Of a stretch of 64,000 nucleotides of DNA, positions 42,886 through 53,575 are shown piece by piece. The DNA lies in the NCBI GenBank assembly GCA_026874595.1, contig CM049316.1:14699839-14763838 (forward strand), given 5' to 3'. Source of the DNA: Sipunculus nudus (Eukaryota > Annelida > Sipuncula > Golfingiida > Sipunculidae). Position numbers and translations under genes: made by a program. Under the pieces are notes generated by a model. That model was not told the DNA's origin. It ran no database searches and was given only the letters and a program-made list of their open reading frames with translations. Within the stretch, counting starts at the first letter, position 1, and the number at the start of each line of letters is the position of its first letter.

Positions 42886-45800
42886 CACATATATTTTTAT
42901 TATCTTTAAATCACAAATGTTTAAACTGAATTTAAAAGAAAATAATGCCACAACATGGCATCTACATGATTATTCCTTGAATCACTATTAAAAAGTATTG
43001 CACATTGGAGTTTTCAGTACATGCTTAATCTTATTCACTGAAATAAAATAAAAGAGTCAGTAAATTTGATAAATAAAAACATCTTTTCAAATAAAGTATA
43101 CACACTGTTGGTTGAATGAGGGACAAATAATATCATTATGCTAATTACAATCTAAGCTATAATTTATTACTGGAATTAATAGTCAATTTCACACCTGGGA
43201 AGTTTTTACTCTTCTCAAGTAAGGAATTATCTGATGAACATCCACACTTTCATAGCAATACACCACTTTGTGGACACAATTAAATGTGCACTTTAATCAT
43301 TGTAACCCTCTAGGTAAATACAAAATCTAAAATGTAGCATTGCATAGCCAAGAATAAAATGAAATACAGAAAATTATAACATTCATTTAGTTAATGCACC
43401 ATGGGGGGGGGGTGTGCAGGGCAAAGGGGAAGCCTGCTTGTAGTGGCCAGGCTGAGCCAAGGCAAGCTGCCTGGGGTGGGTTACATAATGCAAGTGAAGG
43501 CTGTACTACTAGATGGGCTAGATGAAAACACTTGACATGGTTTATGAAAACTTGAATAAAAGCTACTCTTTTTCAATCCATTCCTTTGAAATTTCATATT
43601 TTAAAAGATTAAATCCTTATGTATATATGCCGTGAAAATTAAATCAACAGTGCTTACAGGGAATAAACGTGCCATTGCCAAAGTTGGACAAAATTTAAGG
43701 TACTGATTTTTTATTTATGCTAATAACTTGAAAAAATTGCAAAATTCAGATCTAATTTTGGGTAAACAATTGAATCTTGATTAAATAAAGTTATATTCCT
43801 GAAAACAAGGCCTACAGGCCTAATGTGAACCTGTGCAAAGTTTTGGAGTATGAATGGAGGTTTATTTTTTTAATTTAATATTGTTCCTTTTAAGTCATGC
43901 ATATCTAACTTAGTCATTATGATTTCAGCAAAATGGACATTTTGGACCTGCAAGTTTCAGACTACGACATTTTAAAACTAGAATATGGGTAGTCGACAAG
44001 CAACTATGTGTATCCGCAGAAATCAGAGTGGGACGGGTGAAGTGAGGCATGGATTAAGTGGCAAGGGGAATAGGGTAAGGTGTGTTGCATATTAGCTTGG
44101 ATGTCTGCAGCGTAAATGTGAATGTAGGTGGTGCCACCTGTCATAAAATTGAGAAAATTGTCCAGGATGTATAAACCTGCAAAATTTCAGGTGGAAAAGT
44201 CAAACCACTGCTGAAATATGAGTAATATTATCCCAAGGCAGATGAACAGATGGATGCTGTGCATAAGTGGTTGCAGGTGGCACCACCGGCTTTGCCTATG
44301 ATGAAGAGCTATGTGAGATCTATACACATGCAAAATTTTGGCCCAATCGGCAAATGGTTCCCTAGATATGAGCTTGGATGTCTGCAGAGTAAACCTGAAT
44401 GTAGATGGCGCCACCTGTCATAAAATCGAGAAAGCTTTCCAGGATGTATAAACCTGCAAAATTTCAGGTGGATAAGTCAAACCACTGCTGAGATATGAGT
44501 GATATTATCTCAAGGCAGATGAACAGATGGACGCTGTGCAAAAATGGTTGCAGTTAGCGCCACCATTTTAGTGCAAAATTTTTAGCCTGATTGGTCAAAC
44601 GGTTCCCGAGATATGCGGGTTTATGTGTGGAAACAGATGTACAAATGGACTCTGGGCAGCTAGGAAAGGTAAGAGGTCAACCAAAAATGAGTGCTCAGCA
44701 GTTCACATATGACCTGATGATAAACCCAATTCGCTTAATATGCAAACCAAATTTTTTCAAACAGTTGAAAAATATAGTTCCAATAATCTGGAAATTCTGC
44801 ATCAAAACATTGTGTCTAGACGTCTAGACGCTGTGACACCCCCCACCCCCCCCCCACCGAGCCAGGTCAGTTGCCATGGTGATGTCTGGACCCCACCTGT
44901 TTGTACAGAGTGACCTCTTGACTTGGCTGCTGAAACTCATCATGTTGTCAAATCTGTGTTCAAAAACAGAAAGCCTTTTTCAATTGGCTACAATGTTTTT
45001 TTTTAAACTGTATTTAACCAATCTATTCTTATAAAACTGGCAGAACCCTACCATAGAATAATTCTGGTAAAGTTTAAACCAATCAGCTTAACAGTTTCAT
45101 CATAAATCAGTGTATAAGCTAGAAGTTTAAAATTACATTTTCGCTTGTAAAAAACCACATCACTGTAGGTGGCGCCACCAATAACTCAAAATCAGATATG
45201 ACATATGTGACAAACATAGGTATAAAATCTGGTGATTATAGCTCTAGCCGTTTCTGAGATTTTAATTTTAGTGTGCTTTTTTGGACAGATGACTAAGTTC
45301 AACCTCCTGCAACTTGGCCAAAAATCTCGGAACTGGAACCATTTGAACAAACTTGAGAGAGATTGTTCCAGGGATCATTTCTGTGAAATATTGGACAATT
45401 TGGCTGAACAGTTTCAGAGAAGAAGATTTTTAAAGGTTTTTAGGCTTTTTCTCTACAAAATCAAAATTAATGCAGATACCCAATAATAAGCACCAGGGCA
45501 CCAAGTTACACTTGTGACTTATTCTTACATGTAATTTGGAGCTGCTAGCTCCGACGGTTTCTGACTTACAGCCATGGACGGCCGAAAGCCAGTCCTGGAC
45601 GGCGGACGGCTGTTGATAGACGGACGACGCTGCGCCATCTCATAAGCTCACGGGTTCGCTAAAAAGTCTCCCGTTTCATCAATTCTCATCTTAGGTGAGT
45701 AAATATATTTCTTGATTTTTTATAAAGTGCATTATGGTTGGGCCCATAACTTTTAAAAAATATGCAATACTGACATCATTTATGGCATGTGCATAGCGAA

Positions 45801-45990
45801 TGTATTGAAAAATATGTATATTTTATATGATCAAAATTAGATCAGTGGTTTTGATATTAGGCAGTCGTAAAGTGTAACAATGGGTTTTTTAATGGAAAAA
45901 TGAAGTTTTTCATTAATATCTCGAAGGAATTAAGTCCTAGTGAATAAATTCTTGGCATGATAGGGGATTTTGGAGACATCTAACTGTATG
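42886..45990. repeat. 3.1 kb tandem duplication, unit 1
   Basis: From 'cacatatatttttatt' to 'agacatctaactgtatg' this unit is repeated head-to-tail at 46007-49124 at an offset of about 3121 bases, with few substitutions and small indels, mostly in G and C runs. It contains a full copy of the ~2 kb repeat (43806-45665). The frame at 44591-44827 recurs at 47718-47954. Confidence 0.95.
43806..45665. repeat. ~2 kb interspersed repeat, copy C
   Basis: It begins 'aggcctacaggcctaatgtg' with aacctgtgc and ends 'aagctcacgggttcgc'. Units of about 170-300 bases repeat inside with 'ggtggcgccacctgtcataaaat' and 'cctgcaaaatttcaggtgg' words. A C-run lies at about 44839-44858. Confidence 0.85.
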
Positions 45991-46006
45991 CTGATTTAAC
46001 TGTATG

Positions 46007-49000
46007 CACATATATTTTTATTATCTTTAAATCACAAATGTTTAAACTGAATTTAAAAGAAAATAATGCCACAACATGGCATCTACATGATTATTCCTTG
46101 AATCACTATTAAAAAGTATTGCACATTGGAGTTTTCAGTACATGCTTAATCTTATTCACTGAAATAAAATAAAAGAGTCAGTAAATTTGGTAAATAAAAA
46201 CATCTTTTCAAATAAAGTATACACACTGTTGGTTGAATGAGGGACAAACAATATCATTATGCTAATTACAATCTAAGCTATAATTTATTACTGGAATTAA
46301 TAGTCAATTTCACACCTGGGAAGTTTTTACTCTTCTCAAGTAAGGAATTATCTGATGAACATCCACACTTTCATAGCAATACACCACTTTGTGGACACAA
46401 TTAAATGTGCACTTTAATCATTGTAACCCTCTAGGTAAATACAAAATCTCAAATGTAGCATTGCATAGCCAAGAATAAAATGAAATACGGAAAATTATAA
46501 CATTCATCTAGTTAATGCACCATTGGGGGGGGTGGGGGTGTGCAGGGCAGAGGGGAAGCCTGCTTGTAGTGGCCAGGCTGAGCCAAGGCAAGCTGCCAGG
46601 GGTGGGTTACATAATGCAAGTGAAGGCTGTACTACTAGATGGGCTAGATGTAAACACTTGACATGGTTTATGAAAACTTGAATAAAAGCTACTCTTTTTC
46701 AATCCATTCCTTTGAAATTTCATATTTTAAAAGATTAAATCCTTATGTATATATGCTGTGAAAATTAAATCAACAGTGCTTACAGGGAATAAACGTGCCA
46801 TTGCCAAAGTTGGACAAAATTTAAGGTACTGATTTTTTATTTATGTTAATAACTTGAAAAAATTGCAAAATTCAGATCTAATTTTGGGTAAACAATTGAA
46901 TCTTGATTAAATAAAGTTTTATTCCTGAAAACAAGGCCTACAGGCCTAATGTGAACCTGTGCAAAGTTTTGGAGTATGAATGGAGGTTTATTTTTTTAAT
47001 TTAATATTGTTCCTTTTAAGTCATGCATATCTAACTTAGTCATTATGATTTCAGCAAAATGGACATTTTGGACCTGCAAGTTTCAGACTACGACATTTTA
47101 AAACTAGAATATGGGTAGTCGACAAGCAACTATGTGTATCCGCAGAAATCAGAGTGGGACGGGTGAAGTGAGGCATGGATTAAGTGGCAAGGGGAATAGG
47201 GTGAGGTGTGTTGCATATTAGCTTGGATGTCTGCAGCGTAAACATGAATGTAGGTGGTGCCACCTGTCATAAAATTGAGAAAATTGTCCAGGATGTATAA
47301 ACCTGCAAAATTTCAGGTGGAAAAGTCAAACCACTGCTGATATATGAGTAATATTATCCCAAGGCAGATGAACAGATGGATGCTGTGCAGAAGTGGTTGC
47401 AGGTGGCACCACCGGCTTTGCCTATGATGAAGATCTATGTGAGATCTATACACATGCAAAATTTTGGCCCAATCGGTCAAATGGTTCCCTAGATATGAGC
47501 TTGGATGTCTGCAGAGTAAACCTGAATGTAGATGGCGCCACCTGTCATAAAATCGAGAAAGCTTTCCAGGATGTTTAAACCTGCAAAATTTCAGGTGGAT
47601 AAGTCAAACCACTGCTGAGATATGAGTGATATTATCTCAAGGCAGATGAACAGATGGACGCTGTGCAAAAATGGTTGCAGTTAGCGCCACCATTTTAGTG
47701 CAAAATTTTTAGCCTGATTGGTCAAACGGTTCCCGAGATATGCAGGTTTATGTGTGGAAACAGATGTACAAATGGACTCTGGGCAGCTAGGAAAGGTAAG
47801 AGGTCAACCAAAAATGAGGGCGCAGCAGTTCACATGTGACCTGATGATAAACCCAATTCGCTTAATATGCAAACCAAATTTTTTCAAACAGTTGAAAAAT
47901 ATAGTTCCAATAATCTGGGAATTCTGCATCAAAACATTGTGTCTAGACGTCTAGACGCTGTGACACCCCCCCCCACCCCCCACCCCCACCCCCCGAGCCA
48001 GGTCAGTTGCCATGGTGATGTCTGGACCCCACCTGTTTGTACTGAGTGACCTCTTGACTTGGCTGCTGAAACTCATCATGTTGTCAAATCTGTGTTCAAA
48101 AACAGAAAGCCTTTTTCAATTGGCTACAATGTTTTTTTTAAACTGTATTTAACCAATCTATTCTTATAAAACTGGCAGAACCCTACCATAGAATAATTCT
48201 GGTAAAGTTTAAACCAATCAGCTTAACAGTTTCATCATAAATCAGTGTATAAGCTAGAAGTTTAAAATTACATTTTCGCTTGTAAAAAACCACATCACTG
48301 TAGGTGGCGCCACCAATAACTCAAAATCAGATATGACATATGTGACAAACATTGGTATAAAATCTGGTGATTATAGCTCTAGCCGTTTCTGAGATTTTAA
48401 TTTTAGTGTGCTTTTTTGGACAGATGACTTAGTTCAACCTCCTGCAACTTGGCCAAAAATCTCGGAACTGGAACCATTTGAACAAACTTGAGAGAGATTG
48501 TTCCAGGGATCATTTCTGTGAAATATTGGACAATTTGGCTGAACAGTTTCAGAGAAGAAGATTTTTAAAGGTTTTTAGGCTTTTTCTCTACAAAATCAAA
48601 ATTAATGCAGATACCCAATAATAAGCACCAGGGCACCAAGTTACACTTGTGACTTATTCTTACATGTAATTTGGAGCTGCTAGCTCCGACGGTTTCTGAC
48701 TTACAGCCATGGACGGCCGAAAGCCAGTCCTGGACGGCGGACGGCTGTTGATAGACGGACGACGCTGCGCCATCGCATAAGCTCACGGTTTTGCTAAAAA
48801 GTCTCCCGTTTCATCAATTCTCATCTTAGGTGAGTAAATATATTTCTTGATTTTTTATAAAGTGCATTATGGTTGGGCCCATAACTTTTAAAAAATATGC
48901 AATACTGACATCATTTATGGCATGTGCATAGCAAATGTATTGAAAAATATGTATATTATATATGATCAAAATTAGATCAGTGGTTTTGATATTAGGCAGT

Positions 49001-49124
49001 CTTAAAGTGTAACAATGGGTTTTTAATGGAAAAATGAAGTTTTTCATTAATATCTCGAAGGAATTAAGTCCTAGTGAATAAATTCTTGGCATGATAGGGG
49101 ATTTTGGAGACATCTAACTGTATG
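46007..49124. repeat. 3.1 kb tandem duplication, unit 2
   Basis: Second unit, nearly identical to 42886-45990. The junction (45981-46006) shows the word aactgtatg twice, 16 bases apart, which may mark the recombination point. Confidence 0.95.
46931..48798. repeat. ~2 kb interspersed repeat, copy D
   Basis: Copy C as carried in unit 2. It differs by a handful of bases and in the length of the C-run near 47965-47995. Confidence 0.85.
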
Positions 49125-49129
49125 CCAAA

Positions 49130-49935
49130 TTTAAGGAACTTAGAGCTGAAGCTCGGGAGCTGAGCTCTAGCAAACTGCATAACACTAGCTTGATGTAAAC
49201 AATGTGTGACATGGTGCTTGAAAACTTGAATAAAATCTACAGTTTTTGATCAACTTGTTTCAAAATTTTGTGGTAACAGTTGAAATGCTAACAAAAACAT
49301 GCTTTGAAATTTAAATCCACAGCAGTCACAGGAAAAAAACGTGCCATGGTCAAAGTTGGGCAAAATTTAAGGTACCAATTTTTTAATTTTGCTAATATTT
49401 TAAAAAATTTAAAAGATTTTGATCTAATTTTGGGTATACAATTTAATTTTGATTAATAAAAGTAATATTACTGGAAAAAAGTGCATAGCTTTAACAAGTT
49501 TTGTGTTAAGTGATCAAATTTCTTTCCTGATTATTTACAAAATGCATTATGTTTGCGCCCATAACTTTTTAAAATTATATTATACAGACCTAATTTCTGG
49601 CATGTACATAGGAACTATATAGAGAATTATTTATGGTAAATATGAGGAAAAACAGATGAGTGATTTTGATATTAGGTAGTCCTGAAGTGTGAAAATAGGT
49701 TTTTAAAAAAAATTGAGGTTTTTCCTTAATTTCTCAAAGGAACGAAGTCGCAAAGACCCAGTTTTCGGCATGGTAGGAGATCTTGGGGCCATCTAACATT
49801 ATGCCGAATTTTGGATTCCTAGGTCTTACGGTTTCAAAACGTGCCACATCTACGGACAGACGGACAGACAGACGGACGACGGACAGTGGACCATGACTAT
49901 AGCTCAGATGACTTATAGTCAGCTGAGCTAAAAAG
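49130..49935. repeat. related mollusc-type repeat ending in gacggacgacgg tail
   Basis: Bases 49200-49390 resemble 43530-43720 in the duplicated unit ('aacgtgccat', 'gggcaaaatttaaggtac'), but more diverged. The copy ends 'acagacagacggacgacgg' then 'cttatagtcagctgagctaaaaa', an ending shared with 51420. Confidence 0.7.
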
Positions 49936-49939
49936 TGAG

Positions 49940-50520
49940 AGCAAAGGGCTTAGAGGAAGCCTGAAGAATTCTCCAGTTCATGTTGTTTGTTAAAGTCTTG
50001 GCTTTCCTACTTCCTAAAATTATGGAAGTAAATGAACTGTTACAGAGTAACAGGACAACCTCAAAAGTGGCTAGAATAAATCTGTACCACACTAAAGGCC
50101 TACAGGGCAGAACAGGAGCTGGGCACTTTTGGTTTGGAGGTAGAGGAAAGTGGGGAGATGGTCCACCCAAGCTAGCAGGGAATAAGTCTAACTGTGAAGG
50201 GAAGGCGGAGAAGCCAGGACATTGGCAGCTTGGAAAACATAAAGGACAACGTAGAAAGAGAGACAGGGAAAATTTCCGTCGACCTAGCGCAGGCTATAGA
50301 AACAATATATGACAGTTTCATCAACCACCCAGTCTTTCTGGCACTTACCATACTGTTTGAACCAATGAATTGGCCAGACAGAATTTCAGATTTTCCAAGC
50401 AATGGCACGTTTGAAATCAAACTTTTTTAGATACCTACAAAAGTCTTCTGAAAAAGAAAGGCGCAGAAACTGACCTTGGGAAACTGCAAGCTGAAATTAC
50501 AGAACTAATGATATACGTGA
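49940..50520 (+). pseudogene. hAT/ZNF862-like C-terminal fragment
   Basis: The frame 50194-50430 reads ISVDLAQAIETIYDSF, 'FLALTILFEPMNWPDRISDF' and FEIKLF, then after a frameshift LLKKKGAETDLGKLQAEI. This follows the C-terminal pattern of ZNF862/C17orf113-like proteins (helical block, LDP.NWP, then a short helix). The frame 49980-50312 overlaps and contributes MLFVKVLAFLLPKIMEVNEL, which may be the preceding helix. It is on the same strand as the 41.1-42.4 kb pieces and in the right order, so the 3.1 kb duplications would lie in an intron. The resemblance is moderate. Confidence 0.4.
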
Positions 50521-50559
50521 TATAAGTGCATATTATGACACTGGTAAGAAAATTTATTT

Positions 50560-51432
50560 TGATTTTCAGGGTCCAGAGATCAAAGTTGATGGTCACTGTA
50601 GCCAATCTTTAAAAAGATTGTGGATGCACTGTAAATCAACTTTCCTCCTTAACTTTCCCTATTTCACACAGGCTTACCTGCCCAAAGTGAGGAAACCTGT
50701 ATATTTTTAGGTTACCTGGTCAGAGTTCAAGGTCACTTTTTAAAAGATTGTTACAATAATCCTAATGCTGCAAGTTCAAGGGTATTAAGTTCTAAGACTT
50801 TTTGGTCACAAGGTCACAGGACTGTCATTCTGAAAAAAAAAATCTTTATTAAGTGGTCGGTCATTATTAAAACAAGTTTGAAGTCAGTCTGTCTTTTCAA
50901 AGCAGAATTATCATCCATAAACTAATTTGAGAACGGATGGGCCCTGTGACCTTGACCTTTGACCCTATGACTCAAAAATAGAACAGAATCTTCCCCTTTT
51001 TGCGGATTTGCAATATCTTGAAGATGGAAAGTTTGCGATGGAAATTTTGGCTTCTAATGCATAAGCATTATTTTTTTAAGAATTCGGTCCTGTGACCTTG
51101 AACTTTGACCGTTGGACCCCAAAATCGACATGGTTCTTACTTTAGTGGTGGGCCATATATAAATTAAGTTTGAAAACAATATGTCAAAATAAACTGAAGT
51201 TATCATCTGGAAGCTAATTTGTGAACAGATGGCCTCTGTGACCTTGACCCTTGACCTTTGTGACCCCAAATTCATTTATGCTCTCCCCACACTGGCAAGT
51301 CTGCTAAATGGGAAAGGTGGAAAGGTTGGGATAAAAACCAGACGCCCGGATGGCCAAACGACCGGACGGACAACGGACAAAGCGCCATTCCTATACTTCA
51401 GTTGACTTACAGTCAGCTGAGCTAAAAACGGA
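50560..51432. repeat. mollusc-type repeat with TGACCTTGACCTTTGACC motifs
   Basis: Three blocks (about 50948, 51090 and 51237) carry 'tgtgaccttgacctttgacc' or variants, spaced by about 145 bases. The copy ends with 'ggacggacaacggacaaagc' and 'cttacagtcagctgagctaaaaac', as at 49.9 kb. Non-coding. Confidence 0.8.
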
Positions 51433-51631
51433 CAGGAACTACAAAGCAATCAACAATATAGTTCTCAAAACACGACTCCGCCAGGGACTCCAGAGTCAGT
51501 TCAGAACCTTCCCCTACCCTGCCGTCCATAAATGGATGATTGCAGAAAGAGGGTAAATAAATAAAGCCCAAAAAGCGTTGTGAGAAATATGTGCCACGGG
51601 TGTCAATTGTGGAATATTAGTAAACTTATAA

Positions 51632-52120
51632 ATGTCGAAATTCCGACATATCAGAGTCCAGCATACTGGGAAAAGATCGTCATGTCATGAGTGCAAGTCC
51701 GAGAATCGAAGGCCAAGGCATTTACAGAAGGGCAAATGCGCTTCAAAAACACAGAAGATTTGTGTAGAAGGTGAACATTGCATGCAGATCGAAACTGTTA
51801 GTGCGGCGTCATCCTCAGCGGGTTACGTTTTTGGCGTACGGTGGGTGATATGCATGCAGTTAATGATAAACCATACCAAAAAATCTACGAAAAAAAGGTA
51901 TAAAACATGCCAAGTGGACTGTCTGCATCCTTGTTGGTCGCTACCAGATGTAACTTGGCTGAATAAATCAGAGACGGTCACTGCAGCTAGCCAGACAGAA
52001 CTACAGCCTGTGGAAAGCATGGAGGCAGACAATTATAAGACGACAGATGTCACAAAAAATACCCTCCCGGATACTCTGCAACTGGAGATTAAATTTACAT
52101 GGAGAGGTATAAGCATATGA
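51632..52120 (+). CDS. uncharacterised 162-codon ORF with Cys/His motifs
   Basis: Not recognised. Residues 16-37 (CHECKSENRRPRHLQKGKC) give a possible degenerate zinc finger. Near residue 90, YKTCQVDCLHPCWSLPDV has the same Cys spacing as the ORF at 24160 (TCSVRCMHPCDVPPVV), and both are followed by a QT...LQPVES / QTVIKTLES motif, so the two are related. It lies upstream of the BEL/Pao gag on the same strand. It could be an accessory ORF of that element or a host or other-TE protein. Start chosen at the first ATG. Confidence 0.45.
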   Translation: MSKFRHIRVQHTGKRSSCHECKSENRRPRHLQKGKCASKTQKICVEGEHCMQIETVSAASSSAGYVFGVRWVICMQLMINHTKKSTKKRYKTCQVDCLHPCWSLPDVTWLNKSETVTAASQTELQPVESMEADNYKTTDVTKNTLPDTLQLEIKFTWRGISI

Positions 52121-52283
52121 GATAAAGGGAAGGATAGATTCTAACCTATCTATGTGCATCTAAATGGGAACTTTAAAAAATGCACTGCTCTGCTCAGGTA
52201 ACTTTAAATAAATCATATTCCTGGAGACAGTGCCCTCTCAACACACGCACACAAAAAGAGCACAAAGGACACGCATAACTGCT

Positions 52284-53575
52284 ATGCAAGAAGCTATGGC
52301 AGAAGTGGGCACCAGTACAACGGCAGATTCGGAAATTGAGTGCTTAGTTTGTGTCGGAGACATCCCGGAACACGGCAGTTTCTGTCAACACTATCAGTCA
52401 ACTTAGCGAAAGATACATAATCTTTGGTTGACAGGTAGGTGCAACACAAACAATTGAAAAAAAGAGAAGGAACGGATAAAGCTAGAAATGCTTCAAGCAA
52501 GCACTGAGGTAAAGGCAGCCAAAACAATGTCAAAGGTTTATAAACAAGTGACTTCAGTATATGAGACTGGTTTAACTTGTTTCAGGCCCTCAGCACGGTT
52601 CTTATGCATTAGAAGTTGGCGGCAAGTTTTGAACCAAAGTCTGTCGGGGTCGATGTTGCTGTTCACGCAAAATTACTAAATGAATCCATTGTGGCGAATA
52701 GACTTCCACCGCTAAAAACCATCAATATTCACAGGAGATCCTCTAAGGCAAAGAAGGCGAAGGCCTTAGTTTTAGTGAATGGTTGCATTATTTAAAGGAG
52801 TATTCGGCTGGTAATGCAAAACGAGTGGTAGAAGGCTATTTCTACAGAGATACGGAAAGCGCGTACCAGGAATCGTGGCGAGTGCTCGAAAAATATGGGG
52901 ATCCGTTCCTTGAAAAACAGGCATTCTGTGATCATAACAAGCAAGGTGCCCTAAGATAAGACCTGAAGATATTTACCAATTGAGAGACTTCTGTGATTTT
53001 CTCATGTCAACTGCAGGCGCAATTCCTAGTGTACCAGGCCTGGAGATTCTAAATGTTTGTATAGAATACCTTAAAAGTCATGAGAAATTACCGGAATTGG
53101 TTGTCAGAAAATGGAATCGAGTTGTTGTCGACCAACTGAAAGATACAGCATTGTATCCCAGCTCCGAGTCTTTTGTGGACCTTCTGACAGGTGAAACACG
53201 TGTTGCATTTAACCCAATATGTTCGCCCTTTCTGATGAAGTCAGAAAATAAAGATAGGTTTCCGTCACGGAAACATGCTGTAACAGGTAACATGGAAGTG
53301 GAAGAACCGAAACTAAAAACAGCACACAGTCAACGCAAGCTACATGTTTTTTTTACAATAACCACCTGGTCATCAGCAGTTTCGTAGGGAGTCATCAGCA
53401 CAAAGCCAGCTAAGTTCATCTGCGCAGCCCAGTTCGGAGTTAGTGAAACCCAAAGGTCCATGCATATTCTGTCAAGACTGTAATCACACAATCGCAGCAT
53501 GCCTTAGGTTTGCCAAGAAGGACATGTCAGAGAAAGAGAAGCATCCTCACACCGTATCAGGAGTAACCTGATCAC
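52284..53575 (+). pseudogene. BEL/Pao retrotransposon gag
   Basis: Pieces in several frames: a basic coiled coil (KLEMLQASTEVKAAKTMSKV, 52480 on), 'EWLHYLKEYSAGNAKRVVEG' (about 52780), 'YQESWRVLEKYGDPF' (about 52870), 'LRDFCDFLMSTAGAIPSVPG' and 'WNRVVVDQL' (52980-53150), then a Cys/His finger CIFCQDCNHTIAACLRF (about 53463). This is the arrangement of Pao gag proteins (DUF1759-type region and a C-terminal finger). At least four frame breaks occur. Confidence 0.75.

Noticed and set aside
44591-44827. 78-codon ORF repeated at 47718
   Set aside because: Its recurrence is due to the 3.1 kb tandem duplication of a non-coding repeat, not conservation of a protein.
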